From positions 1-45,163 of the forward strand of contig NZ_RFFG01000066.1 of NCBI RefSeq assembly GCF_003696215.1: a stretch of DNA of 45,163 nucleotides. The letters are read 5' to 3'. The notes beneath the pieces are model-generated. The model searched no databases. It was not told the DNA's origin and saw only the letters and a list, made by a program, of their open reading frames with translations. Position 1 is the first letter of the stretch, and the number at the start of each line of letters is the position of its first letter. The DNA is from Actinomadura harenae (GTDB lineage: Bacteria; Actinomycetota; Actinomycetes; Streptosporangiales; Streptosporangiaceae). Below are positions 1-8,318 of the stretch, one piece after another. Made by a program: the position numbers and the translations under genes.

Positions 1-1
1 G

Positions 2-97
2 CCCGCCGCGCCCGCCGCCCCCGGCGCGCCCGCCGCCCCCGGCGGGCCCGTGGCGTCCGGTGAGGAGGGCCCCGGCGAGGTCCGCACTTTCCCGTAG
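2..97 (+). CDS. 3' end of an upstream gene (partial), Pro/Ala-rich tail
   Basis: From the left edge one frame reads a Pro/Ala/Gly-rich stretch ending ...GEVRTFP and stops at TAG 95-97. It looks like the low-complexity C-terminal tail of a gene that starts outside the window. The fragment is too short and biased to assign a family. Because the next genes concern acyl-CoA carboxylation, a biotin carboxylase or acyl-CoA dehydrogenase upstream would fit the context, but that is inference. It could also be non-coding GC-rich sequence. Confidence 0.35.
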   Translation, partial: PAAPAAPGAPAAPGGPVASGEEGPGEVRTFP

Positions 98-158
98 GGC
101 GCGTCCGGGCCCGGCAGGTGATGCTGAAGCCCGGATTCCCCAGGAGAGGACGCGGCCC

Positions 159-971
159 GTGACGGACCTGAAGACGGTCATCGCCGACCTGACCGCCGAG
201 AGTGAGCAGATCGACCGCATGGTCGAGGACCTCGACGACGCCCGCTGGGGCCGGGCCACGGCGGCCCCCGGCTGGACCATCGCCGACCAGGTGGCCCACC
301 TGGCGTTCATCTACCGGCTCGCCGGGACGGCCGCGTCCGACGCCGCCGGGTTCCAGGCGCTCGTCGAGGGCGCGAAGGGCGACTTCGACGGCGCGGTGAA
401 CGCCGCCCTGAACCTCTACCCGCGCGAGAAGCCGCGCGAGCTGCTGGAACGCTGGCGCGACGACCGCGCCATGGGCGTCGACGCGCTCGCCGCCTTCCCC
501 GAGGACGGCGTGGTGCCGTGGCTGGTCAACCCGCTGCCCCCGGCGATCCTCGCCTGCGCGGGGATCATGGAGACGTTCGCGCACGGGCAGGACATCGCCG
601 ACGCCCTCGGCGTCCGCCTGGAACGCAACGACCGGCTGATCCACCTGGTCGGGTTCGCGATCCTCACCCGCGACTTCGGCTACCAGGCGCACGGCCTGAC
701 GCCGCCCGCCGAGGAGTTCCGCTACGAGATCACCGCGCCGTCCGGCGCGACGTGGGAGTTCGGCCCGGAGGACGCCGCGCAGCGGGTCAGCGGCCCGGCC
801 GAGGACTTCTGCCTGCTGGTCACGCGGCGGCGGCACCGCGACGACCTGGCGGTGACGGCGTCCGGCGCGGAGGCCGGCCGCTGGCTGGACATCGCGCAGG
901 CCTACCGGGGACCGGCCGGGGAGGGGCGGGCCCCGGGACAGTTCGCGGCGGGCGGGAACGGCCGCCGATGA
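159..971 (+). CDS. TIGR03084-type metal-binding protein (DinB/MDMPI fold)
   Basis: 270 aa, GTG start chosen because AGGAGAGGA lies at 142-150; an upstream GTG at 60 would add a non-homologous tail. The N-terminal half is a DinB-like four-helix domain of the mycothiol-dependent maleylpyruvate isomerase type: GWTIADQVAHL carries the first metal-ligand His, and METFAHGQDIADAL carries the Glu-x3-His pair that completes the metal triad. The family sits beside acyl-CoA carboxylase and dehydrogenase genes in many actinomycetes; its reaction is not established to my knowledge. The stop overlaps the start of the carboxylase gene (ATGA), so the two are translationally coupled and probably act in the same acyl-CoA pathway (inference). 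Confidence 0.88.
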   Translation: MTDLKTVIADLTAESEQIDRMVEDLDDARWGRATAAPGWTIADQVAHLAFIYRLAGTAASDAAGFQALVEGAKGDFDGAVNAALNLYPREKPRELLERWRDDRAMGVDALAAFPEDGVVPWLVNPLPPAILACAGIMETFAHGQDIADALGVRLERNDRLIHLVGFAILTRDFGYQAHGLTPPAEEFRYEITAPSGATWEFGPEDAAQRVSGPAEDFCLLVTRRRHRDDLAVTASGAEAGRWLDIAQAYRGPAGEGRAPGQFAAGGNGRR

Positions 972-2713
972 GCGAGGTCGACTTCGCCCCGATACCCGTC
1001 CCGCGCCCGGGCCACGGCAACGGCAACGGCAACGGTTCCCGCAGGGGTTCCGGGGACGCCCCGGGCGCGGGACGGGTGAACGGGCGCCGGGTCGCCGCCG
1101 CCCCCGGCACGGCAGAGGTCGTCCCCGGCACGGCCGAGTTCGCCCCCGGGACGGCCGAAGCCGTCCCGGGGATGGACGCGCTGCGGGACCGCCGCGACCG
1201 GACGCGGCGGGAGATCGTCCAGGGGCGGGCGGCGGCGGTCGAGCGGCAGCACCGGCAGGGCAAGCGGACGGCGCGCGAGCGCCTCGCCCTGCTCCTGGAC
1301 GAGGGGTCCTTCCTCGAGGTGGACCTGTTCCGGCGGCACCGGGCGCAGGGCCCGAAGATGGACGGCGCCCGGCCCGCGACCGACGGCGTCGTCACCGGCT
1401 CCGGCACGATCGGCGGCCGCCGCGTGTTCGTGTACGCGCAGGACTTCACCGTGTTCGGCGGCTCGCTCGGCGAGGCCCACGCCGCGAAGATCCACAAGGT
1501 GATGGACCTGGCGGTGGAGAACGGCGCGCCGCTGATCGGGCTGAACGACGGCGGCGGCGCCCGGATCCAGGAGGGCGTCATGGCGCTGGACGGCTACGGC
1601 GGGATCTTCCGCCGCAACGTCCGCGCGTCCGGGGTGATACCGCAGATCAGCGTGGTGCTCGGGCCGTGCGCCGGGGGAGCGGCGTACTCGCCCGCGCTGA
1701 CCGACGTCACGTTCATGGTCCGCGGCACCGCGCAGATGTACCTGACCGGGCCGGACGTCATCGAGGCGGTCAGCGGCGAGCGGGTCACGCACGCCGAGCT
1801 CGGCGGCGCGCACGTGCACGGCGGCCGGACCGGCGTGGCGACGTTCGTGCACGACGACGAGGAGGGCTGCCTCGCCGACGTCCGCCACCTGGTGTCGCTG
1901 CTGCCGTCGAACCACCTGGAGGCCCCGCCGTCCGGTCCGGCGCGCGGCGCGGAGGACGACCTGCGCCCGCGGCTCGCCGAGATCGTCCCGGCGGAGCCGC
2001 ACCGGCCGTACGACACGCGGCTGGTCGTCGCCGAGCTGGTGGACGACGCGGACTTCATGGAGTTCCACGAGGACTGGGCGCCGAACGTCGTCTGCGGACT
2101 CGGCCGGGTCGACGGCCATGTGACGGGCGTCGTCGCGAACCAGCCGACCGTCCTCGCCGGGGTCCTGGACGCGGCGGCGGCGCAGAAGGCGGCGCGGTTC
2201 GTCCGGTTCTGCGACGCGTTCGGCATCCCGCTCGTGACCCTCGTGGACGTGCCGGGCTTCCTTCCCGGCACCGAGCAGGAGTACGCGGGCGTCATCCGGC
2301 ACGGCGCGAAGCTGCTGTACGCGTACTGCGAGGCGACCGTCCCGCGCGTCCAGGTGATCCTGCGGAAGGCGTACGGCGGCGCGTACATCGTCATGGACTC
2401 GCGGTCGATCGGCACGGACCTCTCGCTCGCCTGGCCCACCAACGAGATCGCCGTGATGGGCGCGGAGGCGGCCGTGAACGTCGTGTACCGCCGCGAGCTG
2501 GCCGCCGCCGACGACCCCGCGCCGCTCCGCGACCGGTACGTCGCCGACTACCGCGACCGGCTCATGCATCCCTACTACGCCGCCGAGCGCGGCCTGGTCG
2601 ACGACGTCATCGATCCCGCGCGGACCCGCGCCGAGGTGGCCCGCGCCCTCGCCATGCTCCGCAACAAGGCCGTGCCCGCGACGCCCCGCAAACACGGCAA
2701 CATCCCGCTCTGA
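968..2713 (+). CDS. acyl-CoA carboxylase beta (carboxyltransferase) subunit
   Basis: 581 aa. Transfers CO2 from carboxybiotin to an acyl-CoA (acetyl-, propionyl- or longer) in complex with a biotin-carrying alpha subunit. Both halves of the crotonase-like carboxyltransferase are present: the first oxyanion-hole motif GGGARIQEG (about residue 195) and the second, KAYGGAYIVMDSRSIG (about 467), plus the GFLPG-EQE segment. The usual family N-terminus (ALRDRRDRTRREIVQG) begins only near residue 70. The preceding 68 residues are Gly/Asn/Arg-rich and contain three PGTAE heptapeptide repeats. The ATG at 968 overlaps the previous stop; an internal ATG at 1172 would give a 513-aa protein of normal length, so the start is uncertain. 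Substrate cannot be read from the sequence. Confidence 0.92.
   Translation: MSEVDFAPIPVPRPGHGNGNGNGSRRGSGDAPGAGRVNGRRVAAAPGTAEVVPGTAEFAPGTAEAVPGMDALRDRRDRTRREIVQGRAAAVERQHRQGKRTARERLALLLDEGSFLEVDLFRRHRAQGPKMDGARPATDGVVTGSGTIGGRRVFVYAQDFTVFGGSLGEAHAAKIHKVMDLAVENGAPLIGLNDGGGARIQEGVMALDGYGGIFRRNVRASGVIPQISVVLGPCAGGAAYSPALTDVTFMVRGTAQMYLTGPDVIEAVSGERVTHAELGGAHVHGGRTGVATFVHDDEEGCLADVRHLVSLLPSNHLEAPPSGPARGAEDDLRPRLAEIVPAEPHRPYDTRLVVAELVDDADFMEFHEDWAPNVVCGLGRVDGHVTGVVANQPTVLAGVLDAAAAQKAARFVRFCDAFGIPLVTLVDVPGFLPGTEQEYAGVIRHGAKLLYAYCEATVPRVQVILRKAYGGAYIVMDSRSIGTDLSLAWPTNEIAVMGAEAAVNVVYRRELAAADDPAPLRDRYVADYRDRLMHPYYAAERGLVDDVIDPARTRAEVARALAMLRNKAVPATPRKHGNIPL
1103..1171 (+). repeat. 21-bp in-frame tandem repeat (three units)
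   Basis: Units at 1103-1123, 1124-1144 and 1145-1165, followed by a partial PG unit, encode PGTAEVV, PGTAEFA and PGTAEAV. They end directly before the alternative ATG at 1172. Units differ at several bases, so the array is not brand new. Confidence 0.8.
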
Positions 2714-2790
2714 GGGAGCCCCGGCCCCGCCCGTATCCGGGTCCCCATTGGGGTCTTGTCTCCACCGCCGAACCGTGGTCATCTCACCTC

Positions 2791-3633
2791 ATGGCCCACG
2801 AGAAGTGGAACGAGATCCGCGCGTCGCTCCACGAGACCGGCGAGCGTTTCTCCGAGCTGGTGTCCGCCGCCCCCGACCCGTTCGCCATGGCCACCGACGC
2901 GTGGACGATCGCCGACAGCGTCGCCCATGTCGCCGCCATCGCCTGGATGGACGCCATCCTCGTCGACCCGGACGCCGCGCCCCCGCCGCCCGTCCCCGAC
3001 CTGTTCGAACGCCTGCCGCGCATGAACGTGGACGCGGTGCACGAACTCAACGTCGTCGTCCTGGACGCGTTCGCCGAGCGCGGCCTCGCGGCCCTGGTCG
3101 ACCGCCTCCGCGAGTGCCTGGCGTTCATGCACGACCACACCGAGGACCGCGACCCGTCCGACACCGTGTCCTGGATCGGCGGCGCCCAGGTGACGCTGTC
3201 CGGGCTGTTCGGCCACATGATCAACGAGCTGCTGCTGCACGGCCACGACATCGCGGCCGCCCTCGGCCGCCCCTGGGAGATCCCGTCCCGGGACGCGTCC
3301 TACTTCTTCGGCGAGTTCATCGTGGGCATGGCGAACAACGGCGTCGGCGGCCTGCTCGACGGCGGCGGCAGGCCGCGCGCCCGCCCGATCTCGGTGGAGT
3401 TCCGCTCCGCCTACACCGAGCCGGTGACGCTGCGCCTGGCGAACGGCGAGGTGACCGCCCACCCGCCGTCCGCGGCGCCGGACGTCCGCCTCACCTTCGA
3501 CCCGGCCGCGTTCAACCTCATGCTCTTCGGCCGCATGTCCAAGCCGCGCGCCGCCCTCACCCGGAAGATCGTCGTCGGCGGCCGCCGCCCCTGGCTCCTC
3601 CCCGTCTTCCTCAAGACCGTCCGCGTCCCCTGA
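2791..3633 (+). CDS. DinB/maleylpyruvate isomerase-type protein with SCP2-like C-terminus
   Basis: 280 aa. The N-terminal metal-binding domain has AWTIADSVAHV (residues 37-47, His46) and INELLLHGHDI, supplying the Glu-x3-His pair of the mycothiol-dependent maleylpyruvate isomerase fold. The C-terminal 90 residues (ISVEFRSAYTEPVTLRL..., DVRLTFDPAAFNLMLFGRM) look like the sterol-carrier-like lobe seen in the same superfamily. It is a distant paralogue of the TIGR03084 protein at the left end. No ribosome-binding site precedes the ATG, so the message may be leaderless. It lies 77 bp after the carboxylase on the same strand and may be co-transcribed. A mycothiol-dependent transferase or isomerase is plausible; the substrate is unknown. 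Confidence 0.8.
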   Translation: MAHEKWNEIRASLHETGERFSELVSAAPDPFAMATDAWTIADSVAHVAAIAWMDAILVDPDAAPPPPVPDLFERLPRMNVDAVHELNVVVLDAFAERGLAALVDRLRECLAFMHDHTEDRDPSDTVSWIGGAQVTLSGLFGHMINELLLHGHDIAAALGRPWEIPSRDASYFFGEFIVGMANNGVGGLLDGGGRPRARPISVEFRSAYTEPVTLRLANGEVTAHPPSAAPDVRLTFDPAAFNLMLFGRMSKPRAALTRKIVVGGRRPWLLPVFLKTVRVP

Positions 3634-3645
3634 CCCCGGAAAGGC

Positions 3646-3683
3646 CGAAGCCCCGGTGACCGGCCACGGTCCCCGGGGCTTCG
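3646..3683. terminator. hairpin between convergent genes
   Basis: An 11-bp perfect stem, CGAAGCCCCGG (3646-3656) with CCGGGGCTTCG (3673-3683), with further GACC/GGTC pairing inside the loop. It lies between two genes that converge, so it probably serves both directions. There is no clear T-tract. Confidence 0.65.
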
Positions 3684-3723
3684 CCCTGGCATCAGAGGAA
3701 CACTGGATCAGAAGCGCACCCGA

Positions 3724-5706
3724 TCAGAAGAACTTCTTCTCCTGGCGGGGGAGGTTCACCTTGGACGGTCCGCGCCACGGGGCCGTCGGGGCGGGGGCGA
3801 GCTGCGAGGTCACGCCCTGCGGGGCCAGGACGACCGGGACGCTGATCGAGCTGCCCGCGAGGTCCACGGTCACGTTCGCGCCCGTGGGGGTCTCGGTGGT
3901 GTTGTCGATGTCGGTTCCGGCGATGACCAGGCCGAGGCGGTGGCCCTGCTTGAGGACGTACTCCTGGCTGAGCGTCTTCCAGTCGATCGTGTAGTACTTC
4001 CCGGACGCCAGCGGCGTCGGGTCGCTCAGCGAGGTGCGGTTCTGCGCGTCCATCCAGCCGCGGGCCACGACGTTCAGCGGGGTCGTGGTCGTGGTGGTCC
4101 GGGTGTCGAGGTAGCAGGCGCTGTCGTCGGCGGTGCTCTCGCCGAAGCAGCTGCGCGTGGTGAGCGTCTTGATGCCGGAGCCGTCGCCCAGGTAGTCGAC
4201 ACGGGTGTCGGTGCCGTAGTCGACGAGCAGGGCCGTCAGGTTCGACGTCGGCTTGTCCATCTTGACGCGCAGCCTCACGCTCGGCGTGCCGTCGATCCGG
4301 ACGGACTTGGGCACCGGTCCCGACACGTACGCGACCCGGTAGGGCTTGGCGGTCGTCGGGTCGGACGCCAGGTCCGACTCGGTGTACCCGCCGTTGTCGG
4401 TGCCGGGCAGGTCGGTGAACGTGCCGGTGCTGCCGCCCTTGGCGGGCTTCAGGCCGAGCGAGCCGTCCGCGCCGGGACGCAGCGGGACCGCCTTCGACGC
4501 GGGCGCGGGCCAGTCGGACTGCGTGATCCACTGGTCCGGGCCGATCTCGACGTCCGCGCGCGGCTGGGCCATCACGTCGTTCGGGATCTTCTGCAGCTCG
4601 TGGTCGAACCACTTGTGCAGGGTGTTCACCCAGTCCTGGCGGCGGATGTCGAACGGGTCGACGTGGCCGCGCTGGTGCAGCCACACCTTCCGGGCGACGC
4701 CCTGCTTCTTCAGGCCCGCCCACCACTCGGCGAAGTGGTTGTCCTTGACGTTGAAGTCGTTCACGCCGTGGATGGCGAACACGCTCGCCCGGACGTTCCG
4801 GACGTTCGTGATCGCGCCCGTCCGGTAGTTCGTCGTGTTCCAGTAGGCGTTGTAGTCGCCCGTCACGTCGTCCTGCGCCTTGGCGAGGTAGTCGCGGACG
4901 GCCTGGCACTTGGCGGGCGGGTCGGTGTCGACGGTCTCGGCGAGGCCGTCCTGCTCACCCGTCCAGTACTTGATGCCGTTCATGCGGCTGTAGTCGTACC
5001 AGCTGCTGATCGCGGAGATCGGGACGATCGTGTCGAGGCCCTTCACGCCGGTCGCCGCGACGCCGTTGGCGAGCGTGCCGTCGTAGGACTTGCCGATCAT
5101 GCCGGTGTGCCCGGTCGTCCAGGACGCCGTGACCGGCTTGCCGTCGGGGGTGAACGCCTTCGCGCGGCCGTTCAGCCAGTCGACGACGGCCTTCCCGCCG
5201 AGGACGTCGGTGGGGCCGCCGCTGGTCGGGCAGCCGTCGGAGCGGGTCGTCCCGACCATGTCGACGGCGAGGAACGCGTACCCGCGGGGCACGAAGTAGT
5301 TGTCGTAGAACAGCGGGAACGAGATCGGGTTCCCGTTCGCGTCGTACTTCTTGCGCTGGCCTTCGTTGCCGCGCCCGATGTTGTCGTAGTACGGCGACTC
5401 GTCCATGATGACCGGCACCTTGAGGCCGTGCTCGGTCTCGCGGGGACGGATGATGTCGACGTTCACCCGGTCCGGCTTGCCGTCGTGGTCGGAGTCCAGG
5501 TTCGTCTGGACGTACACGTGCTCGCGGATCGCGTCCTTGTAGGAGAACACGGGCTGGGTGACGCCGTTCTTCACCACGATCTTCGGCGTGGTCGTGGGCG
5601 CCGCCGCGTTCGCGGCGGGCATCGCGCCCGCCGCCACGACGGCGACGCCGGTCAGCGCCGCGAGCGTCGCGCTCCGGCGCGTCCTTGCGAGGGGCCGCCT
5701 GGGCAA
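3724..5706 (-). CDS. secreted Xaa-Pro dipeptidyl-peptidase-like S15 peptidase
   Basis: 660 aa, TTG start supported by GGAGGT six bases upstream. A signal peptide (RR...LAALTGVAVVAAGAMPAANAAA, cleavage about residue 35) predicts export. The alpha/beta-hydrolase catalytic domain has the nucleophile elbow GKSYDG (Ser207), a likely Asp317 in HGVNDFNVKDNH and His348 in HQRGH. The last 280 residues form the jelly-roll PepX_C domain. An acidic loop, DSDHDGKPDR (71-80), resembles a calcium-binding loop. S15 enzymes release X-Pro dipeptides; related CocE/PepX proteins cleave other acyl bonds, so exact specificity is uncertain. Transcribed away from the ABC-F gene across a 261-bp divergent intergenic region. 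Confidence 0.9.
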   Translation of the reverse strand: MPRRPLARTRRSATLAALTGVAVVAAGAMPAANAAAPTTTPKIVVKNGVTQPVFSYKDAIREHVYVQTNLDSDHDGKPDRVNVDIIRPRETEHGLKVPVIMDESPYYDNIGRGNEGQRKKYDANGNPISFPLFYDNYFVPRGYAFLAVDMVGTTRSDGCPTSGGPTDVLGGKAVVDWLNGRAKAFTPDGKPVTASWTTGHTGMIGKSYDGTLANGVAATGVKGLDTIVPISAISSWYDYSRMNGIKYWTGEQDGLAETVDTDPPAKCQAVRDYLAKAQDDVTGDYNAYWNTTNYRTGAITNVRNVRASVFAIHGVNDFNVKDNHFAEWWAGLKKQGVARKVWLHQRGHVDPFDIRRQDWVNTLHKWFDHELQKIPNDVMAQPRADVEIGPDQWITQSDWPAPASKAVPLRPGADGSLGLKPAKGGSTGTFTDLPGTDNGGYTESDLASDPTTAKPYRVAYVSGPVPKSVRIDGTPSVRLRVKMDKPTSNLTALLVDYGTDTRVDYLGDGSGIKTLTTRSCFGESTADDSACYLDTRTTTTTTPLNVVARGWMDAQNRTSLSDPTPLASGKYYTIDWKTLSQEYVLKQGHRLGLVIAGTDIDNTTETPTGANVTVDLAGSSISVPVVLAPQGVTSQLAPAPTAPWRGPSKVNLPRQEKKFF

Positions 5707-5837
5707 TCCGCACCTCCGTGATCATCAACGGTGATCTCTAGGTGCCACACGTTCCTCGTGGCGGACGGACCGGTAAACGTCGCCGTCCGACGAACTCTCC
5801 CGGCTTTTGGGCACAAGTTGCCCTTGCGTCCCTGGAG

Positions 5838-5883
5838 AAATCCCTTTGCCCCTGGTCGGGGCCCATCACGTACAGTGATGCGC
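5838..5883 (+). promoter_or_regulatory. predicted promoter of the ABC-F leader
   Basis: TACAGT at 5871-5876 is a good actinobacterial -10 (TANNNT). A -35-like TTGCCC lies at 5846-5851 (19-bp spacer), preceded by the A/T-rich GAAAT (5838-5842). An A/T-rich patch just upstream of a -35 is the layout recognised by WhiB7 with the principal sigma factor; calling this a WhiB7 promoter is inference. The predicted start at 5883/5884 coincides with an ATG. Confidence 0.5.
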
Positions 5884-5907
5884 ATGGCCGACGCCCGCAT
5901 TGTCTAG
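5884..5907 (+). CDS. candidate leaderless leader peptide (MADARIV) of the ABC-F gene
   Basis: A 7-codon ORF, ATG 5884 to TAG 5907, whose ATG sits at the predicted transcription start of the ABC-F mRNA; an ATG at 5878 is in frame but would lie upstream of that start. Translated uORFs control many antibiotic-inducible ABC-F genes by attenuation. Here 60 nt separate its stop from the main ATG. That stretch contains the palindrome CACACGTGTG (5929-5938). Function is inferred from position only. Confidence 0.4.
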   Translation: MADARIV

Positions 5908-5967
5908 CCGACGACACCGCTTCCACGCCACACGTGTGTCCTCAGCCAGACTCGGAGCGTCCCTCTC

Positions 5968-7554
5968 ATGATCACCCTTCGTGGTGTCGACGTGCACGCC
6001 GGTGCCCGTCCCCTTCTCCTCGGCATCACCGCCCACGTCTCTCCCGGTGACCGGATCGGCCTCGTCGGCCGCAACGGCGCGGGCAAGACCACCCTCCTCG
6101 GGGCCCTCGCCGGAGCCCTACCCCCCGCCGCCGGAACGATCACCCGGACCGGCCCGGTCGGCTACCTCCCGCAGGATCCGGCCGCCGCCGATCCCGCCCA
6201 GACCGTCACCGACCGTGTCCTGTCCGCGCGGGGGCTGGACGACGCCGTCCGCGCCCTCCGCGCCGCCGAGGCGGGCATGGCGTCCGGCGAGGCGCGGGCC
6301 CTCGACCGGTACGCGCGCGCCGAGGCCGAGTTCACCGCGCGCGGCGGTTACGCGGCCGAGGCCGAGGCGGCGCGCATCGCCGCCGGGCTCGGCCTGCCCG
6401 ACGGGCTCATGCGGCGGCCGATCGGCACCCTCTCCGGAGGCCAGCGCCGCCGCGCCGAACTCGCCCGCGTCCTGTTCGGCGAGGACGGCGTCCTGCTCCT
6501 GGACGAGCCGACCAACCACCTCGACGCCGACTCGGTGGCCTGGCTGCGCGGGTTCCTGGCGTCGCGCGCGAGCGGCCTGGTCGTCATCAGCCACGACACG
6601 GGCCTGCTCGCCGCGACGGTCAACCGCGTCTGGCACCTCGACCCGGACACCCGGTCCCTGGACGTCCACAACACCGGCTGGGACACCTACCTCGCCGACC
6701 GGGACGCCGAGGACCGCCGCCGCGCCCGGCACCGCGCCGCCGCCGAGCGCAAGGCCGCCGCCCTGCACGCCCAGGCCGACCGGATGCGCGCCCGCGTGTC
6801 CACGGCGACCCGCGCGAAGGACATGGCCCGCCGCGCCGACCGGATGCTCGCCGCGACCGAGCCCGTCCGGCGGACGGCGCGGGTCGCGCGGATCCGGCTG
6901 CCCGAGCCCGCGCCGTCCGGCCGGACGCCGCTCGGCGCGATCAGCCTGGCCAAGTCCTACGGCGACCAGGTCGTCCTGAAGGGCGTCGACCTCGCCGTCG
7001 ACCGGGGGAGCAGGCTGGTCGTCCTCGGCCTGAACGGCGCGGGCAAGACGACGCTGCTGAAACTCCTCGCCGGGGTGGAGCGCCCCGACTCCGGACGCGT
7101 CGTCCACGGCCACGGCCTGCGGCTCGGCTACTTCGCACAGGAGCACGACACCCTGGACCCGGACGCCTCGGTCGCGGCCAACCTCGCCGCCGCCGCGCCG
7201 CACCTCGCCGAGGCCGAGGCGCGCGGGATCCTCGGATCGTTCCTCTTCAGTGGCGACGACGTCGACAAGCCGGCCGGCGTGCTGTCGGGCGGCGAGAAGA
7301 CCCGGCTGGCGCTGGCCGGGCTGGTCGCGTCGTCGGCGAACGTCCTGCTGCTGGACGAGCCGACCAACAACCTCGACCCGGCATCCCGGGCCGAGGTGCT
7401 GCGCGCGGTCGCCGAGTACCGGGGCGCGATCGTCATGGTCACGCACGACGAGGCGGCCGTCGAGGCCCTCCGCCCCGGCCGCGTCCTGATCCTCCCGGAC
7501 GCCACCGAGGACCTGTGGAACCCCGGCTACGCCGACCTGGTCACCCTCGCGTGA
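5968..7554 (+). CDS. ABC-F family ATPase (duplicated ATP-binding cassette, no membrane domain)
   Basis: 528 aa. Two full ABC domains: Walker A GRNGAGKTT and GLNGAGKTT, signatures LSGGQRRR and LSGGEKTR, Walker B VLLLDEPTNHLD and VLLLDEPTNNLD. They are joined by a basic helical linker (ARHRAAAERKAAALHAQADRM...) that in this family reaches into the ribosomal E/P sites. There are no transmembrane segments, so this is a translation factor or ribosome-protection protein, not a transporter. Whether it gives antibiotic resistance or is a housekeeping factor cannot be decided here, though the leader with a mini-ORF favours inducible resistance-type control. GGAG lies 10 nt before the ATG. Confidence 0.92.
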   Translation: MITLRGVDVHAGARPLLLGITAHVSPGDRIGLVGRNGAGKTTLLGALAGALPPAAGTITRTGPVGYLPQDPAAADPAQTVTDRVLSARGLDDAVRALRAAEAGMASGEARALDRYARAEAEFTARGGYAAEAEAARIAAGLGLPDGLMRRPIGTLSGGQRRRAELARVLFGEDGVLLLDEPTNHLDADSVAWLRGFLASRASGLVVISHDTGLLAATVNRVWHLDPDTRSLDVHNTGWDTYLADRDAEDRRRARHRAAAERKAAALHAQADRMRARVSTATRAKDMARRADRMLAATEPVRRTARVARIRLPEPAPSGRTPLGAISLAKSYGDQVVLKGVDLAVDRGSRLVVLGLNGAGKTTLLKLLAGVERPDSGRVVHGHGLRLGYFAQEHDTLDPDASVAANLAAAAPHLAEAEARGILGSFLFSGDDVDKPAGVLSGGEKTRLALAGLVASSANVLLLDEPTNNLDPASRAEVLRAVAEYRGAIVMVTHDEAAVEALRPGRVLILPDATEDLWNPGYADLVTLA

Positions 7555-7599
7555 CCCGTGACCCGTGACCCGTGACCCGTGACCCCTGACGCCTGACCC
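7551..7599. repeat. tandem 7-bp repeat at a convergent gene junction
   Basis: Five perfect GTGACCC units (7551-7585) followed by CTGACGC and CTGACCC. They fill the whole gap between the ABC-F stop, which lies in the first unit, and the tetR stop at 7600-7602. Because seven is not a multiple of three, the repeated TGA puts stops in all three plus-strand frames. Confidence 0.95.
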
Positions 7600-8199
7600 C
7601 TACTTTCCGAGTGTGCGCAGGACGATGTCGCGGACGGTCGCCACGACGTCGTCCTGCCGGTACTCGGCGGAGTGCAGCGTGGTGTGCGTCCCCTCGTAGA
7701 GGACGCGGGCGAACACCTCGGGGGCGCACGGCCGCAGTACCCCGGCGTCCACCCCGCGCGCGATGGCCGCCGCCAGCAGGCCGATGACCCGCTGGTTCGT
7801 CTCCGCGCACAGGGCGAGCGCCTTGGCGTCGGCGGACCCGTACACGACGCGGTGCAGGTCGGCGTGCTCCACGGCGTGCCCGACGAGCCGTTCCAGGAGC
7901 TCGGCGAGCACGCCGACCCAGTCGTCCCCGGGCGTCCGGTCCTTCAGGACGTCCTCGGCCAGCGCGAGGTACCCGGCCACGTACCGCTCCCAGAGCGCGG
8001 CCACGACCTGCTCCTTCGCGGGGAAGTACAGGTAGAAGGTGCCCTTGGCGACCTGCGCGCGGGCCGTGATGTCGCTGACGGTCGCGTCCGCGACACCGCG
8101 CTCCGTGAACGCCTCCAGAGCGGCGTCCAGCAGCTCGGCGCGGCGCTCCTCGGCCGGTTTGAGCACGCGCTTGCGCGTGCCCGGGGTGCCCTTGCTCAC
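7600..8199 (-). CDS. TetR family transcriptional regulator
   Basis: 199 aa, GTG start with GAGGAAGG upstream. The N-terminal DNA-binding domain reads RRAELLDAALEAFTERGVADATVSDITARAQVAKGTFYLYFPAKEQVV (about residues 19-66), a canonical TetR helix-turn-helix with the GTFYLYF signature. The C-terminal ligand domain is variable, so the ligand is unknown. It is divergent from the alpha/beta hydrolase. The space between carries three near-identical palindromes, which are the obvious operators for autoregulation and for control of the hydrolase. Confidence 0.93.
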   Translation of the reverse strand: MSKGTPGTRKRVLKPAEERRAELLDAALEAFTERGVADATVSDITARAQVAKGTFYLYFPAKEQVVAALWERYVAGYLALAEDVLKDRTPGDDWVGVLAELLERLVGHAVEHADLHRVVYGSADAKALALCAETNQRVIGLLAAAIARGVDAGVLRPCAPEVFARVLYEGTHTTLHSAEYRQDDVVATVRDIVLRTLGK

Positions 8200-8223
8200 G
8201 GCGGACGCCTTCCTCGCAGCTTG

Positions 8224-8281
8224 ACTGACCGGCGGTCAGTGGAACAGACTGACCGGCGGTCAGTCGACTGACCGCCGGTCA
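8224..8281. promoter_or_regulatory. three tandem TetR-type operators
   Basis: ACTGACCGGCGGTCAGT occurs at 8224-8240 and 8248-8264, and ACTGACCGCCGGTCA at 8267-8281. Each is an almost perfect palindrome around one central base (centres 8232, 8256 and 8275, spaced 24 and 19 bp). They lie between the divergent tetR (8199) and hydrolase (8319) starts. Confidence 0.88.
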
Positions 8282-8318
8282 TCACCCTACCGATTCCCTC
8301 CGAAGGAGCGACCCTCCG

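Noticed and set aside
902..2782. Long antisense frames opposite the carboxylase and, likewise, opposite many other genes
   Set aside because: These are shadows of high-GC3 coding regions: biased to Arg, Gly, Ala, Val and His, with no ribosome-binding sites or domains.
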